From contig NZ_KZ984000.1 of the NCBI RefSeq assembly GCF_003569785.1, positions 17,863 through 81,862 on the forward strand: a DNA stretch of 64,000 bases, written 5' to 3'. The position numbers were made by a program, and so were the translations under genes. This DNA is from Leucobacter sp. wl10. GTDB lineage: Bacteria; Actinomycetota; Actinomycetes; Actinomycetales; Microbacteriaceae. This document shows, piece after piece, positions 8,109 to 17,154 of this stretch. Position 1 is the stretch's first letter. Each line of letters begins with the position of its first letter. Under the pieces are notes generated by a model. It did no database searches and was not told the origin of the DNA. It saw nothing but the letters and a program-made list of their open reading frames with translations.

Positions 8109-9014
8109 ATGACCGTTGCGCACACCAACACCGAGACGATCAGCACCCGGGCGAGCCGGGGAGGTTCCCAGAAGCGCAAGAACCTCTCCGTGCTCGGCCT
8201 CGTGGCGCCCGGCGTCATCGGGCTATTCGTCAGCTTCCTGCTGCCGCTCGCCGTGATGATCCGCATGTCCCTCAACACGAACGGCGAGGGGGGCCGGCTC
8301 ATACAGACGCTCAGCGCGGGGGCCTATGCGGATGCGCTCGCCGATCCCTTCTACTGGAAGGTGATCGGCAACACGCTCCTGCTCGGCCTCGTCTGCGGCG
8401 TCGCCGCCGTGGCACTGTCCTACCCCATCGCGCTCTTCCTCACCCGCACCACCTCACGGTGGAAGGGCGTGCTCATGGCGCTGGCGATCGCTCCGCTTCT
8501 GACGTCGGCCGTGGCCCGCACCTTCGGGTGGATGTCGCTCCTCGGCGACCAGGGCGTCGTCAACGCGGCGCTCATGAACTCCGGGCTGATCAGCGCGCCG
8601 CTTCGGTTGAGCAACAATATGCTCGGCGTGGCGATCGCTCTGGTGGAGATCCTGATGCCCTACGCGATCCTCGCGATGATCTCCGGCTTCGGGCGCATCA
8701 GCATCTCGCTCGAGGAGGCGGCGGGCTCGCTCGGAGCGTCGAAGCTGCAGGTGTTCGCTCGGGTGACACTGCCGCTGTCGCTGCCGGGGGTGTTCACGGG
8801 CTTCCTGCTGGTCTTCGTGCTCGCGGTGAGTTCGTTCGTCACGCCGAAGCTCCTGGGCGGCGGGCGCGTGTTCATCCTCGCAACCGAGGTCTACAACGAG
8901 GCCACGCAGACCCTCAACTGGCCGCTCGCCTCGGCGCTCTCCGTCATCCTGCTCGTCGTGTTCGGTGCGCTCGTCGCGGTGTACCAGCGCCTGATCAAGC
9001 GGTTCGAGGAGTGA
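8109..9014 (+). CDS. ABC transporter permease (PotB-like)
   Basis: This 301-residue inner-membrane protein has about six hydrophobic helices and a short basic N-terminus. The cytoplasmic loop RISISLEEAAGSLGASKLQVFARVTLPLSLPG contains the EAA motif that docks onto the ATPase. The sequence resembles the first permease of spermidine/putrescine importers. It begins 11 bp after the ATPase stop and ends 6 bp before the second permease, so all four genes form one operon. Confidence 0.93.
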   Translation: MTVAHTNTETISTRASRGGSQKRKNLSVLGLVAPGVIGLFVSFLLPLAVMIRMSLNTNGEGGRLIQTLSAGAYADALADPFYWKVIGNTLLLGLVCGVAAVALSYPIALFLTRTTSRWKGVLMALAIAPLLTSAVARTFGWMSLLGDQGVVNAALMNSGLISAPLRLSNNMLGVAIALVEILMPYAILAMISGFGRISISLEEAAGSLGASKLQVFARVTLPLSLPGVFTGFLLVFVLAVSSFVTPKLLGGGRVFILATEVYNEATQTLNWPLASALSVILLVVFGALVAVYQRLIKRFEE

Positions 9015-9020
9015 TCGCTC

Positions 9021-9803
9021 ATGGGTAGAATTCTGAACCGGATCGTCGTCACGGTCGTGTACCTCTTCCTGTTGGCGCCGATCATCGCGGTGGTCCTCAT
9101 CTCCTTCAACCGGACGAACAGTCTGGCGATCGAGATCGGCTCTCCATCGCTGCAGTGGTACGAGAGCATTCTGGGCAACGCGCAGTTGCTCGCCGGCGCT
9201 CGCGTCAGCCTCATCACCGCCGTCGTGACCGCGCTCATCGTGCTGCTGCTCGGCGTGCCGGTGGCGCTCGCCATCGCTCGCTACGATTTCCGCGGCAAAG
9301 CTGCTCTCTCGGCGTTCTTCCTCTCCCCGCTGCTCGTGCCGGGCGTGGTCCTCGGTCTCGGGCTGCTGCTGGTGCTCCAGCCGGTCGGCCTCATCGGCAC
9401 CTATCCGGGCATCGTGCTCGCGCACTTCGGGGTGACCGTGCCCTACGTGATCCGCACCACGCTGTCCAGCCTCGTGACGAGCGACATGCGCTGCGAGGAG
9501 GCGGCTCGAGTGCACGGGGCGAACGCCCTCACCACGTTCCGGCGGGTGACCCTGCCGATCATCTCGCCCGGTATCCTCGCGGGCGGGGTGATGGCGTTCA
9601 TCATCTCCTTCGACGAGGCGGTCATCTCGCTCTTCGTCGCGGGGTCGGGGCGCACGACGCTGCCGGTGGAGATGTTCCGCTACCTGCAGTACCGATCCGA
9701 CCCCGGCCTAGCGGCGCTGTCGGTGATCCTCATCGCCATCTCGGTACTCATCGTGGTGGTCATCGAGCGGGCGGTCGGGCTGCGCAGGGTGGTGAACTCT
9801 TAA
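9021..9803 (+). CDS. ABC transporter permease (PotC-like)
   Basis: This 260-residue membrane protein is the second permease of the importer. It has six predicted helices and an EAA loop (CEEAARVHGANALTTFRRVTLPIISPG). ISFDEAVISLFVAG near the C-terminal end is characteristic of PotC-type permeases. It closes the operon and is followed 25 bp later by a strong hairpin. Confidence 0.93.
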   Translation: MGRILNRIVVTVVYLFLLAPIIAVVLISFNRTNSLAIEIGSPSLQWYESILGNAQLLAGARVSLITAVVTALIVLLLGVPVALAIARYDFRGKAALSAFFLSPLLVPGVVLGLGLLLVLQPVGLIGTYPGIVLAHFGVTVPYVIRTTLSSLVTSDMRCEEAARVHGANALTTFRRVTLPIISPGILAGGVMAFIISFDEAVISLFVAGSGRTTLPVEMFRYLQYRSDPGLAALSVILIAISVLIVVVIERAVGLRRVVNS

Positions 9804-9827
9804 CGGCCGGAGCCGCTGCGGTGGCTG

Positions 9828-9864
9828 AGGGGCCGCGATCCTCTCCCCGGGATCGCGGCTCCTT
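9828..9864 (+). terminator. Rho-independent-like terminator after the ABC operon
   Basis: The arms GCCGCGATCC (9832-9841) and GGATCGCGGC (9850-9859) pair perfectly around an 8-nt loop. Additional pairing with GAGG/CTCCT extends the stem at its base. A short T-containing tail (CCTTCG) follows. It lies directly after the last permease. Confidence 0.6.
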
Positions 9865-10093
9865 CGCGTCACGAGTATTCGACCGGCGTGCGATAAGCCC
9901 CGCATCTCGAATATCACGCCCGCTTATAGTCAGTGCGGCACACTGTGGCCAAAGTTATGCTCGGGATCAGCCGGATCGTCTACCCCCGACGGTTCCAGCT
10001 CGACGGTCTCGGTGCGACTGTTGCAGCTCCGATCTCATCGGCGGCGGTCCCGCGTCATGACCCGCGAACGCGCATCAAAGGAAGAACGAACAT
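9865..10093 (+). promoter_or_regulatory. Upstream region of the creatininase-family gene
   Basis: This stretch has no convincing coding sequence. TATAGT (9925-9930) and an adjacent AT-rich patch look like a -10 region, but no -35 of quality is visible. AAAGGAAGAACGAACAT just before the ATG at 10094 provides the ribosome binding site. Confidence 0.3.
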
Positions 10094-10915
10094 ATGGGAC
10101 ATTTCAGAACACACCGACTCGGCGAGCTCAGCTGGACGGAGGCGCGAGACGCCGCAGCGCAGAGCCCCATCGTGCTGATCCCGTCCGGGGCGATCGAACA
10201 GCACGGTGCCCACCTGCCGCTCAACGAGGACGCGATCACGGCCGAGTGGGTTGCCGAGTACATCGCCGAGCACCTCGAGACGCCCGTGCTGGTGGCGCCG
10301 ACGCTCAGTTACGGGCACTCGCCGATCTTCGCCGGCTTCGCCGGCACGCTGAACCTCTCGTTCGAGACGCTGCAAGCGGTGCTCTTCGAAGTGATGGACA
10401 GTCTCGTGCAGCACGGCTTCCGGCGCATCGTCATCGTGAACAACAACGGCGGGAACCAGGCCCCCGCGGAGCACGCCGCGGATCGCCTCCGCAGGAAGCA
10501 CGGCGTGCTGGTGGGCAGCGTGTACCCGTGGGGTATCGGGTACCGGGTCATGCGTGATCTCTATGATGATCCGGCCATAGCGTACGGCCACGGTTCCGAG
10601 CCCGAGCACAGTGCCATGCTCGCGATGTTCCCCGAACTCGTGCAGTCGCAGTTCGTCGCCGATGGCGGGCTGGTGCCCTTCGAAGGGTGGACGCCGACGA
10701 ATTACTCGGAAGGGGCGATTCCCGGTACTGCCGAGTCGGGCACGCTCTACTGGGACTTCTCGGACGTCAGCCCGTCTGGGGTCACCGGTGACCCGCGTCT
10801 CGGCTCGGCCGAGATCGGCGCCGACTGGATCAAGCGCGTCGCGCACGACGTCTGCCTCGGCTTCGTCCGGGAGTTCGAGCGCAACACGGTCGGCGCCGAT
10901 TGGGCGAAGGCGTGA
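10094..10915 (+). CDS. Creatininase family protein lacking one conserved metal-ligand His
   Basis: This 273-residue protein has the creatininase/MftE fold signature GAIEQHGAHLPLNED, with Glu35, His37 and Asp46 at the first three metal-ligand positions. A second conserved Glu occurs in HGSEPEHSAML. The usual NGHGGN loop, whose His coordinates the second metal, is NNNGGN here, with Asn118 at the His position. Family members are Zn/Mn amidohydrolases that open lactams such as creatinine or cleave peptide-like amides. The gene overlaps the downstream amidase as GTGA, so the two products probably act consecutively: ring or amide opening followed by deamidation. Activity may be altered by the Asn. 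Confidence 0.85.
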   Translation: MGHFRTHRLGELSWTEARDAAAQSPIVLIPSGAIEQHGAHLPLNEDAITAEWVAEYIAEHLETPVLVAPTLSYGHSPIFAGFAGTLNLSFETLQAVLFEVMDSLVQHGFRRIVIVNNNGGNQAPAEHAADRLRRKHGVLVGSVYPWGIGYRVMRDLYDDPAIAYGHGSEPEHSAMLAMFPELVQSQFVADGGLVPFEGWTPTNYSEGAIPGTAESGTLYWDFSDVSPSGVTGDPRLGSAEIGADWIKRVAHDVCLGFVREFERNTVGADWAKA

Positions 10916-11772
10916 GCGCGGTGCCTGCCGGGCTGCAGATCAGTGTCGGCCAGTTCCCGGCGGTCGAGGACAAGTCGGCGAACCTCGTCGCGGTCAGAAC
11001 ACTCGCGGAGCGAGCCGCGGCCGCGGGATCGCGCGTGCTTCTCCTCCCCGAGATGGCGATGTACCACCGGGTCGCCGCCACGGCCGCGGAAGGGGTCGCG
11101 GCGGCCGAGGACCACTCGGGGCCGTTCGCCACCGAGATCCTGCGGCTGTCGCGGGAGTACGGTCTCTTCATCGCTGCGGGCATGTCGAAGCGGCTGCCGG
11201 GTGAGCCGAACCCCGGGCGCGCGCTCAACGTGCTGCTGCTCGTCGACGGCGGCGAGATCGTCGCCGAGTACGAGAAAATCCACCTCTACGACGCCTTCGC
11301 CGTGAAAGAGTCCGACTCCATCACCCCGGGCGACGCACTACCGCCGGTGCTCGAGATCGACGGGGTGCGGGTCGGCTTCGCGATCTGCTACGATCTGCGC
11401 TTCCCCGAACTCTTCCGCCTGCTCGTCGACCAAGGTGCCGAGGTGCTGGCGATCAGCGCGGCGTGGGCGCGGGGCATCGTCAAGGAGGACCACTGGCTCA
11501 CCCTGCTGCGCGCTCGCGCCATCGAGAACACCGCGTACGTCTTCGCCTCCGACGAGGTGAGCGTGAAATCGGTGGGGCGCAGTGCGATATTCGACCCGCT
11601 CGGGCTCCAGCTCGGCGACGCCGGCGAGCAGGACCTGGCGCTCGTCACCGCGATGGTGAGCTTGGAGCGCCTCTCGGCGGTGCGCGCGATGCTCCCGTCG
11701 CTCGCGAACCGCCGGGTTGCGGTTGAGGCCCGCGTGCACCCGTTACCGCCCGCGGCCCGATCCCTCCGCTGA
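10912..11772 (+). CDS. Carbon-nitrogen hydrolase, Nit/omega-amidase-like (paralogue 2 of 3)
   Basis: This is a 286-residue nitrilase-superfamily amidase. The catalytic residues are Glu47 (LLPEMAM), Lys122 (YEKIHLYD) and Cys159 (AICYDLRFPE). The GTG start at 10912 overlaps the creatininase stop (GTGA); upstream codons in the same frame lie inside that gene. It is the most divergent of the three paralogues: HLYDAFAVKESD replaces HLYDAFG..ESD, and it has a longer C-terminal tail after LPSLANRR. Translational coupling with the creatininase-like protein suggests hydrolysis of an amide made by it. The substrate is unknown. Confidence 0.88.
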   Translation: MSAVPAGLQISVGQFPAVEDKSANLVAVRTLAERAAAAGSRVLLLPEMAMYHRVAATAAEGVAAAEDHSGPFATEILRLSREYGLFIAAGMSKRLPGEPNPGRALNVLLLVDGGEIVAEYEKIHLYDAFAVKESDSITPGDALPPVLEIDGVRVGFAICYDLRFPELFRLLVDQGAEVLAISAAWARGIVKEDHWLTLLRARAIENTAYVFASDEVSVKSVGRSAIFDPLGLQLGDAGEQDLALVTAMVSLERLSAVRAMLPSLANRRVAVEARVHPLPPAARSLR

Positions 11773-12081
11773 CCTGGCCCCCGATTCAGGGCAACACGTG
11801 TGAAACCGGTGGCGATTTGTATCGACAGCGCACTAAAATCACCGCATTTTTATGCTCTGATCTGCGATTCTCAGTAGTATAAGTTCAGCGTTACTCTCGC
11901 TACCGAATTCTTACTTGCAGCCTATGTTGGCTGCTCCTAAGTTGGGCAGTGAACACCTCACCTGTTCACCCAGCACCCTCGACCGGCATGCCGGCAGAGC
12001 TCTCAGCGTCGAGACTCCTCACGATGCAGAGACCATCGGCCGCGCCGCGGGGTGGGTTCCACCCAACGAAGGGAATACCCG
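11773..12081 (+). promoter_or_regulatory. AT-rich control region upstream of the oligopeptide-type ABC operon
   Basis: This 309-bp gene-free stretch is clearly richer in A/T than its surroundings around 11816-11910. TATAAG at 11878-11883 is the best -10 candidate; no clear -35 was found. The LysR protein encoded at the end of the operon would be the natural regulator, but I could not define a convincing T-N11-A site. GAAGGGAATACCCG directly precedes the ATG at 12082. Confidence 0.35.
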
Positions 12082-13647
12082 ATGTCCTTGTCACGCCCGC
12101 AGCGCTTGAAGTCCTGGCTTTCGGTGCTCTCACTCGTCGTCGTCGCGTCACTCGCGCTCACCGGCTGCAGCGGATCCTCACCCGCCGACTCCGGCAGCGG
12201 TGGCTCTGCGAAGCAAGTACTCACCTTCGGCCTCTCGGCCGACCCTGCGCAGCCCATCACCGGCGCCTCCCAGGGCACCGCAGTTAACCAGCTCCTCACC
12301 ATGGTGCACCGCGGCCTCACCAGCTTCGACGCCAGCGGCCAGGCCGTGCCTGCGCTCGCCAAGTCGATCGAGACTCCCGACGACACCACCTACGTCTTCA
12401 CGCTCTACGACGGCCTCACCTTCAGCGACGGCAGCGAACTGAATGCGGACAACGTCAAAAACACGCTCGAGTACTACCGAGACCCGGCGAACGGCTCGCA
12501 GCTCGCAGCGTTCCTCGCCGACATCGAATCGATCGAGAGCGACGGAGCCTCGCAGGTCACCGTGAAGCTGTCGCAGCCGAACAACGCGTTCCTCCAGTAC
12601 CTCGCGCTGCCGTACGCCGGCATCGTGCCGGATGCTTCGCTCAACCCTGATACTGCGAACTGGGTCGGTGCCGGCCCCTGGAAGATGACGAACCTCGACC
12701 AGGGCATCGGCCTCACCATGAAGAAGAACGAGAACTACTACGATGCCGAGAACATCGCACTCGACCAGATCGACGTGAAGTTCTACGCCGACGGAGAGGC
12801 TCGCACCAACGCGCTGCTCTCGGGCGACGTCGACCTCATCGACTACGTCACCTGGGAGAACTTCGACCGCGTCGCCAACGCCGGTTTCACCGTCGACCAG
12901 GTCAACGGCCCGTTCCAGTATGTGCAGTTCAACGTCGAGGACGGGCCCTTCGCCGACCCAAAGGTGCGCCAGGCTGTCGCCTACGCGCTCAACCGCGACA
13001 ACTCGGTGCTCGCCGCGTTCCAGAGCAATGGTAAACCGCTGAACGGTCTCGCGATCCCCGAGAGCGACCCCGCCTACAACGAGAACCTCGCGAACCTCTG
13101 GAGCTACGATCCCGAGAAGGCGAAGTCGCTGCTCGCCGAAGCCGGCTACGCCGACGGTTTCTCCGCGAGGCTCCTCTCGACGTCGCAGTACACCTTCTTG
13201 CAGGACAACGCGCTGTCGGTGCAGGAGGACCTCAAGGCCATCGGCATCGACGTCACACTCGACGCACCCGACTGGTCGACCCGCGTCTCGCAGGGCAACG
13301 AGGGAGACTACGACATCGCGGTCTCCGGCGACAGCGGCGCGGTCGCGGATCCGTCGTACCTCCTCAACTGGGTGACCGACGACCGCACGTACAACGTGAG
13401 CTGGGGCTACAAGAACGATGAGATCGCCGACCTCATCGGCCAGGGCCTGCAGGCTACCGACGACACGGCGAAGCAGGGCATCTACCAGCAGATCGGCAAG
13501 CTCTGGGCGGAGGATGTGCCGTTCGCCTCGCTCAACACCCGCGCCCAGGCCTACGGCTACAGCGACAGCGTCAAGGGCTTCTCGAACCTGCCCGGCACGC
13601 TCACGTTCTACAGCGGATACATGCTGGCGAACACCTCGATGCAGTAG
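12082..13647 (+). CDS. ABC transporter substrate-binding lipoprotein (dipeptide/oligopeptide, SBP family 5)
   Basis: This 521-residue lipoprotein has signal LSVLSLVVVASLALTGCSGS (lipobox LTGC). The SBP_bac_5 features are VPALAKSIETPDDTTYVFTLYDGLTFSDGSELNADNVK, the family signature region, and ADPKVRQAVAYALNRD. This class binds di- or oligopeptides, nickel chelates or glutathione-like and opine-like molecules. The start is ATG 12082, placed by the AAGGGA site and the signal peptide; an in-frame ATG ten codons upstream is disfavoured. It heads an operon with two permeases, a fused ATPase and a LysR gene. Confidence 0.92.
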   Translation: MSLSRPQRLKSWLSVLSLVVVASLALTGCSGSSPADSGSGGSAKQVLTFGLSADPAQPITGASQGTAVNQLLTMVHRGLTSFDASGQAVPALAKSIETPDDTTYVFTLYDGLTFSDGSELNADNVKNTLEYYRDPANGSQLAAFLADIESIESDGASQVTVKLSQPNNAFLQYLALPYAGIVPDASLNPDTANWVGAGPWKMTNLDQGIGLTMKKNENYYDAENIALDQIDVKFYADGEARTNALLSGDVDLIDYVTWENFDRVANAGFTVDQVNGPFQYVQFNVEDGPFADPKVRQAVAYALNRDNSVLAAFQSNGKPLNGLAIPESDPAYNENLANLWSYDPEKAKSLLAEAGYADGFSARLLSTSQYTFLQDNALSVQEDLKAIGIDVTLDAPDWSTRVSQGNEGDYDIAVSGDSGAVADPSYLLNWVTDDRTYNVSWGYKNDEIADLIGQGLQATDDTAKQGIYQQIGKLWAEDVPFASLNTRAQAYGYSDSVKGFSNLPGTLTFYSGYMLANTSMQ

Positions 13648-13674
13648 CCACTCGGAACAGGAAGACATCGCATC

Positions 13675-14628
13675 GTGCTGGTATTCATTGCGAAGCGCCT
13701 GGCGATGGGCGTGGGTCTCGTGCTCCTCGTACTCACGCTCATCTTCTCCGCGCTGCATTTCGTGCCGGGCGACCCGGCAGTGCTGCTTCTCAGCGTCGGC
13801 GAGGGGGGTGCCCCCACGCCCGAAGCCGTCGACCGGGTGCGCGAACAGCTCGGCCTCAACCAGCCGCTGATCGTGCAGTATCTCAATTTCCTCGGCGGGG
13901 TATTCACCGGGGACCTCGGCAACTCGTTCAAGACCTCCCAGCCGGTGCTCGAGGCGATAGGGGCGCGCCTGCCCCGCACGCTCCTCCTCGTGGGCTTCGC
14001 AACGCTCCTCTCGGTGATCTTCGGCATCCCCCTCGGTGCCTTGGGAGCCCGCAAGGGCGGTTGGGTCGACACCTTGCTGACCGCGCTCAGCTCCATCGGC
14101 GTCGCCCTCCCGGTGTTCGTCTTCGGCGCCGTGCTGATCCTGCTGTTCTCGATCACGCTGAAGTGGTTCCCCGCCGGCGGCTACGTTGACTTCGGCAGGG
14201 ACCCGCTCGGCGCCATCTGGTCGCTGACGCTCCCCGCGGTATCGCTCGCGGTAGGCTTCTCCGCTCAGATCGCGCGTATGACACGGTCGGCGGTGCTCGA
14301 AGTGCAGGGCGAGGACTGGGTGCGCACCGCGAAGTCGATCGGCCTCGCCCCGTTCAGGGTGTTCCGCAAGCACGTGCTGCGCAACTCCCTGACCCCGGTG
14401 GTGACGGTGATCGGTATCGGCTTCGGCACGCTGCTCGGTTCGACCGTCCTCGTCGAGCGAGTCTTCAACTACCCCGGCATGTCGAGCCTGCTCGTCGACG
14501 GCGTGACCAACCGCGACTACCCGGTCGTACAGGGCATCGTTATCGTCATCGCGCTCATGTTCATCCTGATCAACATCGTGGTCGATGTGATCTACGGCAT
14601 CCTCGATCCCAGGGTGAGGCGATCATGA
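13675..14628 (+). CDS. ABC transporter permease (DppB-like)
   Basis: This 317-residue permease starts with GTG. The N-terminal helix (FIAKRLAMGVGLVLLVLTLIF) and FVPGDPA are typical of DppB/OppB. The cytoplasmic loop RSAVLEVQGEDWVRTAKSIGLAP and FNYPGMSSLLVDGV are further signatures. The short N-terminal extracellular segment matches the Dpp type. Its stop overlaps the next gene as ATGA. Confidence 0.93.
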   Translation: MLVFIAKRLAMGVGLVLLVLTLIFSALHFVPGDPAVLLLSVGEGGAPTPEAVDRVREQLGLNQPLIVQYLNFLGGVFTGDLGNSFKTSQPVLEAIGARLPRTLLLVGFATLLSVIFGIPLGALGARKGGWVDTLLTALSSIGVALPVFVFGAVLILLFSITLKWFPAGGYVDFGRDPLGAIWSLTLPAVSLAVGFSAQIARMTRSAVLEVQGEDWVRTAKSIGLAPFRVFRKHVLRNSLTPVVTVIGIGFGTLLGSTVLVERVFNYPGMSSLLVDGVTNRDYPVVQGIVIVIALMFILINIVVDVIYGILDPRVRRS

Positions 14629-15470
14629 AACTCAGTCCTCGGGTGCGCCAGGCCGTCACCCCCCTGCGCGCCATCATGGCCATCTACATCGTCGCCATGC
14701 TCGTCATGATGTTCCTCGCGCCGGTGCTGGCACCGTACGACCCGATCGCGCAGAACGTCGCGCTGCGGCTGAAGCCGCCGCTCTCGGAGGGTCACCTGCT
14801 CGGCACCGACGAGCTCGGTCGCGACATCCTGTCGCGCATCATGTACGGTGCGCAGATCGAACTCTTCATCGCTCTGGGTGCCACGCTCCTCGCGACGGTG
14901 CTCGGCACCCTGCTCGGCCTTTTCGGCGCTTACTTCAACGGCGTCGCTGAGTTCGTCACGATGCGCCTCGTCGTCGACGTGGTGCTCGCCTTCCCGCCGA
15001 TCATCCTCGCGCTCCTCGCGGTGACGCTCTACGGACCGGGATCCGTCACACTGATCATCGCGATCGGCGTACTGTTCGCGCCGATCTTCGCGCGCATCAC
15101 CTACGGACAAGTACTGTCGGTCAAGCGCGAGGAGTATGTGGACGCGGCGAAGACCTTCGGAGCCCCGACGATCCTCATCATGTTCCGCACGGTGCTGCCG
15201 AACGTCTCGGCCCCCATCATCGTGCAGTTCTCGCTCACGATGGCAGCGGCGATCCTCCTCGAATCAGGCCTGAGCTATCTCGGCCTCGGCGTCGTACCGC
15301 CCGCGCCCTCCTGGGGCTCCATGGTCGCGCAGGGCCAGCGGTACCTGACCTCGAACCCGCACGCGCTGCTCGTACCGGGCATCGTCGTCGTGCTCACCAT
15401 CCTCGCGTTCGGCATCCTCGGCGACGCCCTCCGCGATCTCCTCGATCCGAAAGCGAAGAAGCGATCATGA
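14625..15470 (+). CDS. ABC transporter permease (DppC-like)
   Basis: This 281-residue permease begins with a short cytoplasmic segment and one N-terminal helix. HLLGTDELGRDILSRIMYG, which defines DppC/OppC proteins, comes next. The EAA-like loop is REEYVDAAKTFGA, and SYLGLGVVPPAPSWGSM lies near the C-terminal end. The ATG overlaps the DppB-like stop and its own TGA overlaps the ATPase ATG, so translation is coupled. Confidence 0.93.
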   Translation: MKLSPRVRQAVTPLRAIMAIYIVAMLVMMFLAPVLAPYDPIAQNVALRLKPPLSEGHLLGTDELGRDILSRIMYGAQIELFIALGATLLATVLGTLLGLFGAYFNGVAEFVTMRLVVDVVLAFPPIILALLAVTLYGPGSVTLIIAIGVLFAPIFARITYGQVLSVKREEYVDAAKTFGAPTILIMFRTVLPNVSAPIIVQFSLTMAAAILLESGLSYLGLGVVPPAPSWGSMVAQGQRYLTSNPHALLVPGIVVVLTILAFGILGDALRDLLDPKAKKRS

Positions 15471-17152
15471 GTAGTCCACTCCTCAGGATTGACCGTCTCT
15501 CCGTCGAGTTCCAGACGCCCGACGGCTGGCGGACCGTGACACACGAGGTCTCCTTCGAGCTCGAAAAGAGCAAGACCCTCGCGCTCGTCGGGGAATCGGG
15601 ATCGGGCAAGTCGGTAACGGCCATGTCGATCCTCGACCTGCTCCCTCCGAATACGCGACGCACCGGCTCCATCTGGTTCGACGGCGTCGACGTGATGACG
15701 CTCACGGACAAGGCGCTGCGGAAGCTGCGCGGATCGCGCATCGCGACGATCTTCCAGGAACCGATGACGGCGATGAACCCTGTGTACACCATCGGTGAGC
15801 AGCTCATCGCGGCGCTGACGAGCCATCGGGAGCTCAGCAGGGACGCGGCGCGAGCTCGCGCGATCCAGCTGCTGTGTGACGTGCACATGCCGAACCCGGC
15901 GCAGAAAGTCGACGACTACCCGCACCAGCTGTCGGGCGGTCAGCGGCAGCGCGCGATGATCGCGATGGCGATCTCGAGCGAGCCCGAGCTGCTCATCGCC
16001 GACGAGCCGACGACGGCGCTCGATGTGACCGTGCAGGCTGAGATCCTCGATCTCATCGCCGAGTTGCAGGAGCGCCTCGGCATGGGCGTGCTCATCATCA
16101 CGCACGACATGGGAGTTGTTGCCGACGTCGCCGATGACGTGGTCGTGATGAAGGAGGGTGCGGTCGTCGAGGCGGCGCCGTCGAGCGACCTGTTCGCCTC
16201 CCCGCAGGAGCCGTACACGCAGCAGCTGCTCGCGGCCGTTCCGCACCTCGGCAAGGCGAAGGACTTCTTGGACTCCTCGAACGACAAGCTGCACATCGAC
16301 GGGGTGACGGCGCTGACGGCGCTGCCCCAGGTGGTGCTCGAGCTCGACCAGGCGGTCATTCGCTACCCGGGGCGCTGGCGGCGCCCGGGCTTCCAGGCGG
16401 TCAACGGCATCGATCTGCAGGTCGCCAAGGGCGAGATCGTCGGGCTCGTGGGTGAGTCAGGCTCGGGCAAATCGACGATCGGCAAGGCGGCGATCGGCCT
16501 CCTTCCCGTCTCCGGGGGCACGCTCGAGGTCGAGGGCCAGCGGATCGCGGGCTCGGGCGGCAAAGCGATGAAGCAGCTGCGCAAGCATGTCACGATGGTG
16601 TTTCAGGATCCGGCCTCGTCCCTCAATCCCCGGCGCACCATTGGACAGGCGATCTCCGACCCGCTGCTCTGGCAGGGCCTTGTGCGCGACGGGCGGAAGC
16701 GAAGGGCGAGAGCGCAGGAGCTGCTCGAGCAGGTGCAGCTCAACCCCGAGTGGGTCGACCGGTACCCGCACGAGCTTTCGGGCGGACAGCGGCAGCGCAT
16801 CGGCGTCGCGCGTGCCATCGCCACGAACCCGGTGCTCATGATCGCCGACGAGCCGACCTCGGCCCTCGACGTGTCGGTGCAGGCCCAGGTGCTCGACCTC
16901 TTCCTCGGTCTGCAGCGCGAACTCGGCTTCTCGTGCCTGTTCATCAGCCACGACCTGTCCGTCGTGGAGACGCTGTCAAATCGCGTGGTGGTGCTGCGGC
17001 ACGGCGATGTGGTCGAGCACGGCCCGACCGAGCAAGTGTTGCATCATCCACAGGATGACTACACCAAGCGGTTGATCGCAGCGGCTCCCGTGCCCGATCC
17101 CCGGGTGCAGCGCGAACGGCGCGCGATCCGTCTGGCAGCGAAGCAGGCCTGA
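15467..17152 (+). CDS. Dual ABC ATP-binding protein (DppD-DppF fusion, GsiA/DdpDF-like)
   Basis: The 561 residues contain two complete nucleotide-binding domains. Domain 1 (about 1-270) has GESGSGKSVT, QEPMTAMNPV, LSGGQRQRAMIAMA and LLIADEPTTALD. Domain 2 (about 290-555) has GESGSGKSTI, FQDPASSLNPR, LSGGQRQRIGVARA and LMIADEPTSALD. Such fusions replace separate DppD and DppF subunits in many actinobacterial oligopeptide importers. The linker between the domains is short. It powers the two permeases encoded upstream. Confidence 0.95.
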   Translation: MSSPLLRIDRLSVEFQTPDGWRTVTHEVSFELEKSKTLALVGESGSGKSVTAMSILDLLPPNTRRTGSIWFDGVDVMTLTDKALRKLRGSRIATIFQEPMTAMNPVYTIGEQLIAALTSHRELSRDAARARAIQLLCDVHMPNPAQKVDDYPHQLSGGQRQRAMIAMAISSEPELLIADEPTTALDVTVQAEILDLIAELQERLGMGVLIITHDMGVVADVADDVVVMKEGAVVEAAPSSDLFASPQEPYTQQLLAAVPHLGKAKDFLDSSNDKLHIDGVTALTALPQVVLELDQAVIRYPGRWRRPGFQAVNGIDLQVAKGEIVGLVGESGSGKSTIGKAAIGLLPVSGGTLEVEGQRIAGSGGKAMKQLRKHVTMVFQDPASSLNPRRTIGQAISDPLLWQGLVRDGRKRRARAQELLEQVQLNPEWVDRYPHELSGGQRQRIGVARAIATNPVLMIADEPTSALDVSVQAQVLDLFLGLQRELGFSCLFISHDLSVVETLSNRVVVLRHGDVVEHGPTEQVLHHPQDDYTKRLIAAAPVPDPRVQRERRAIRLAAKQA

Positions 17153-17154
17153 TC

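Noticed and set aside
12178-14373. 731-residue minus-strand open frame
   Set aside because: It is the complement of the substrate-binding protein and DppB-like permease genes; no ribosome site, no recognisable domain.
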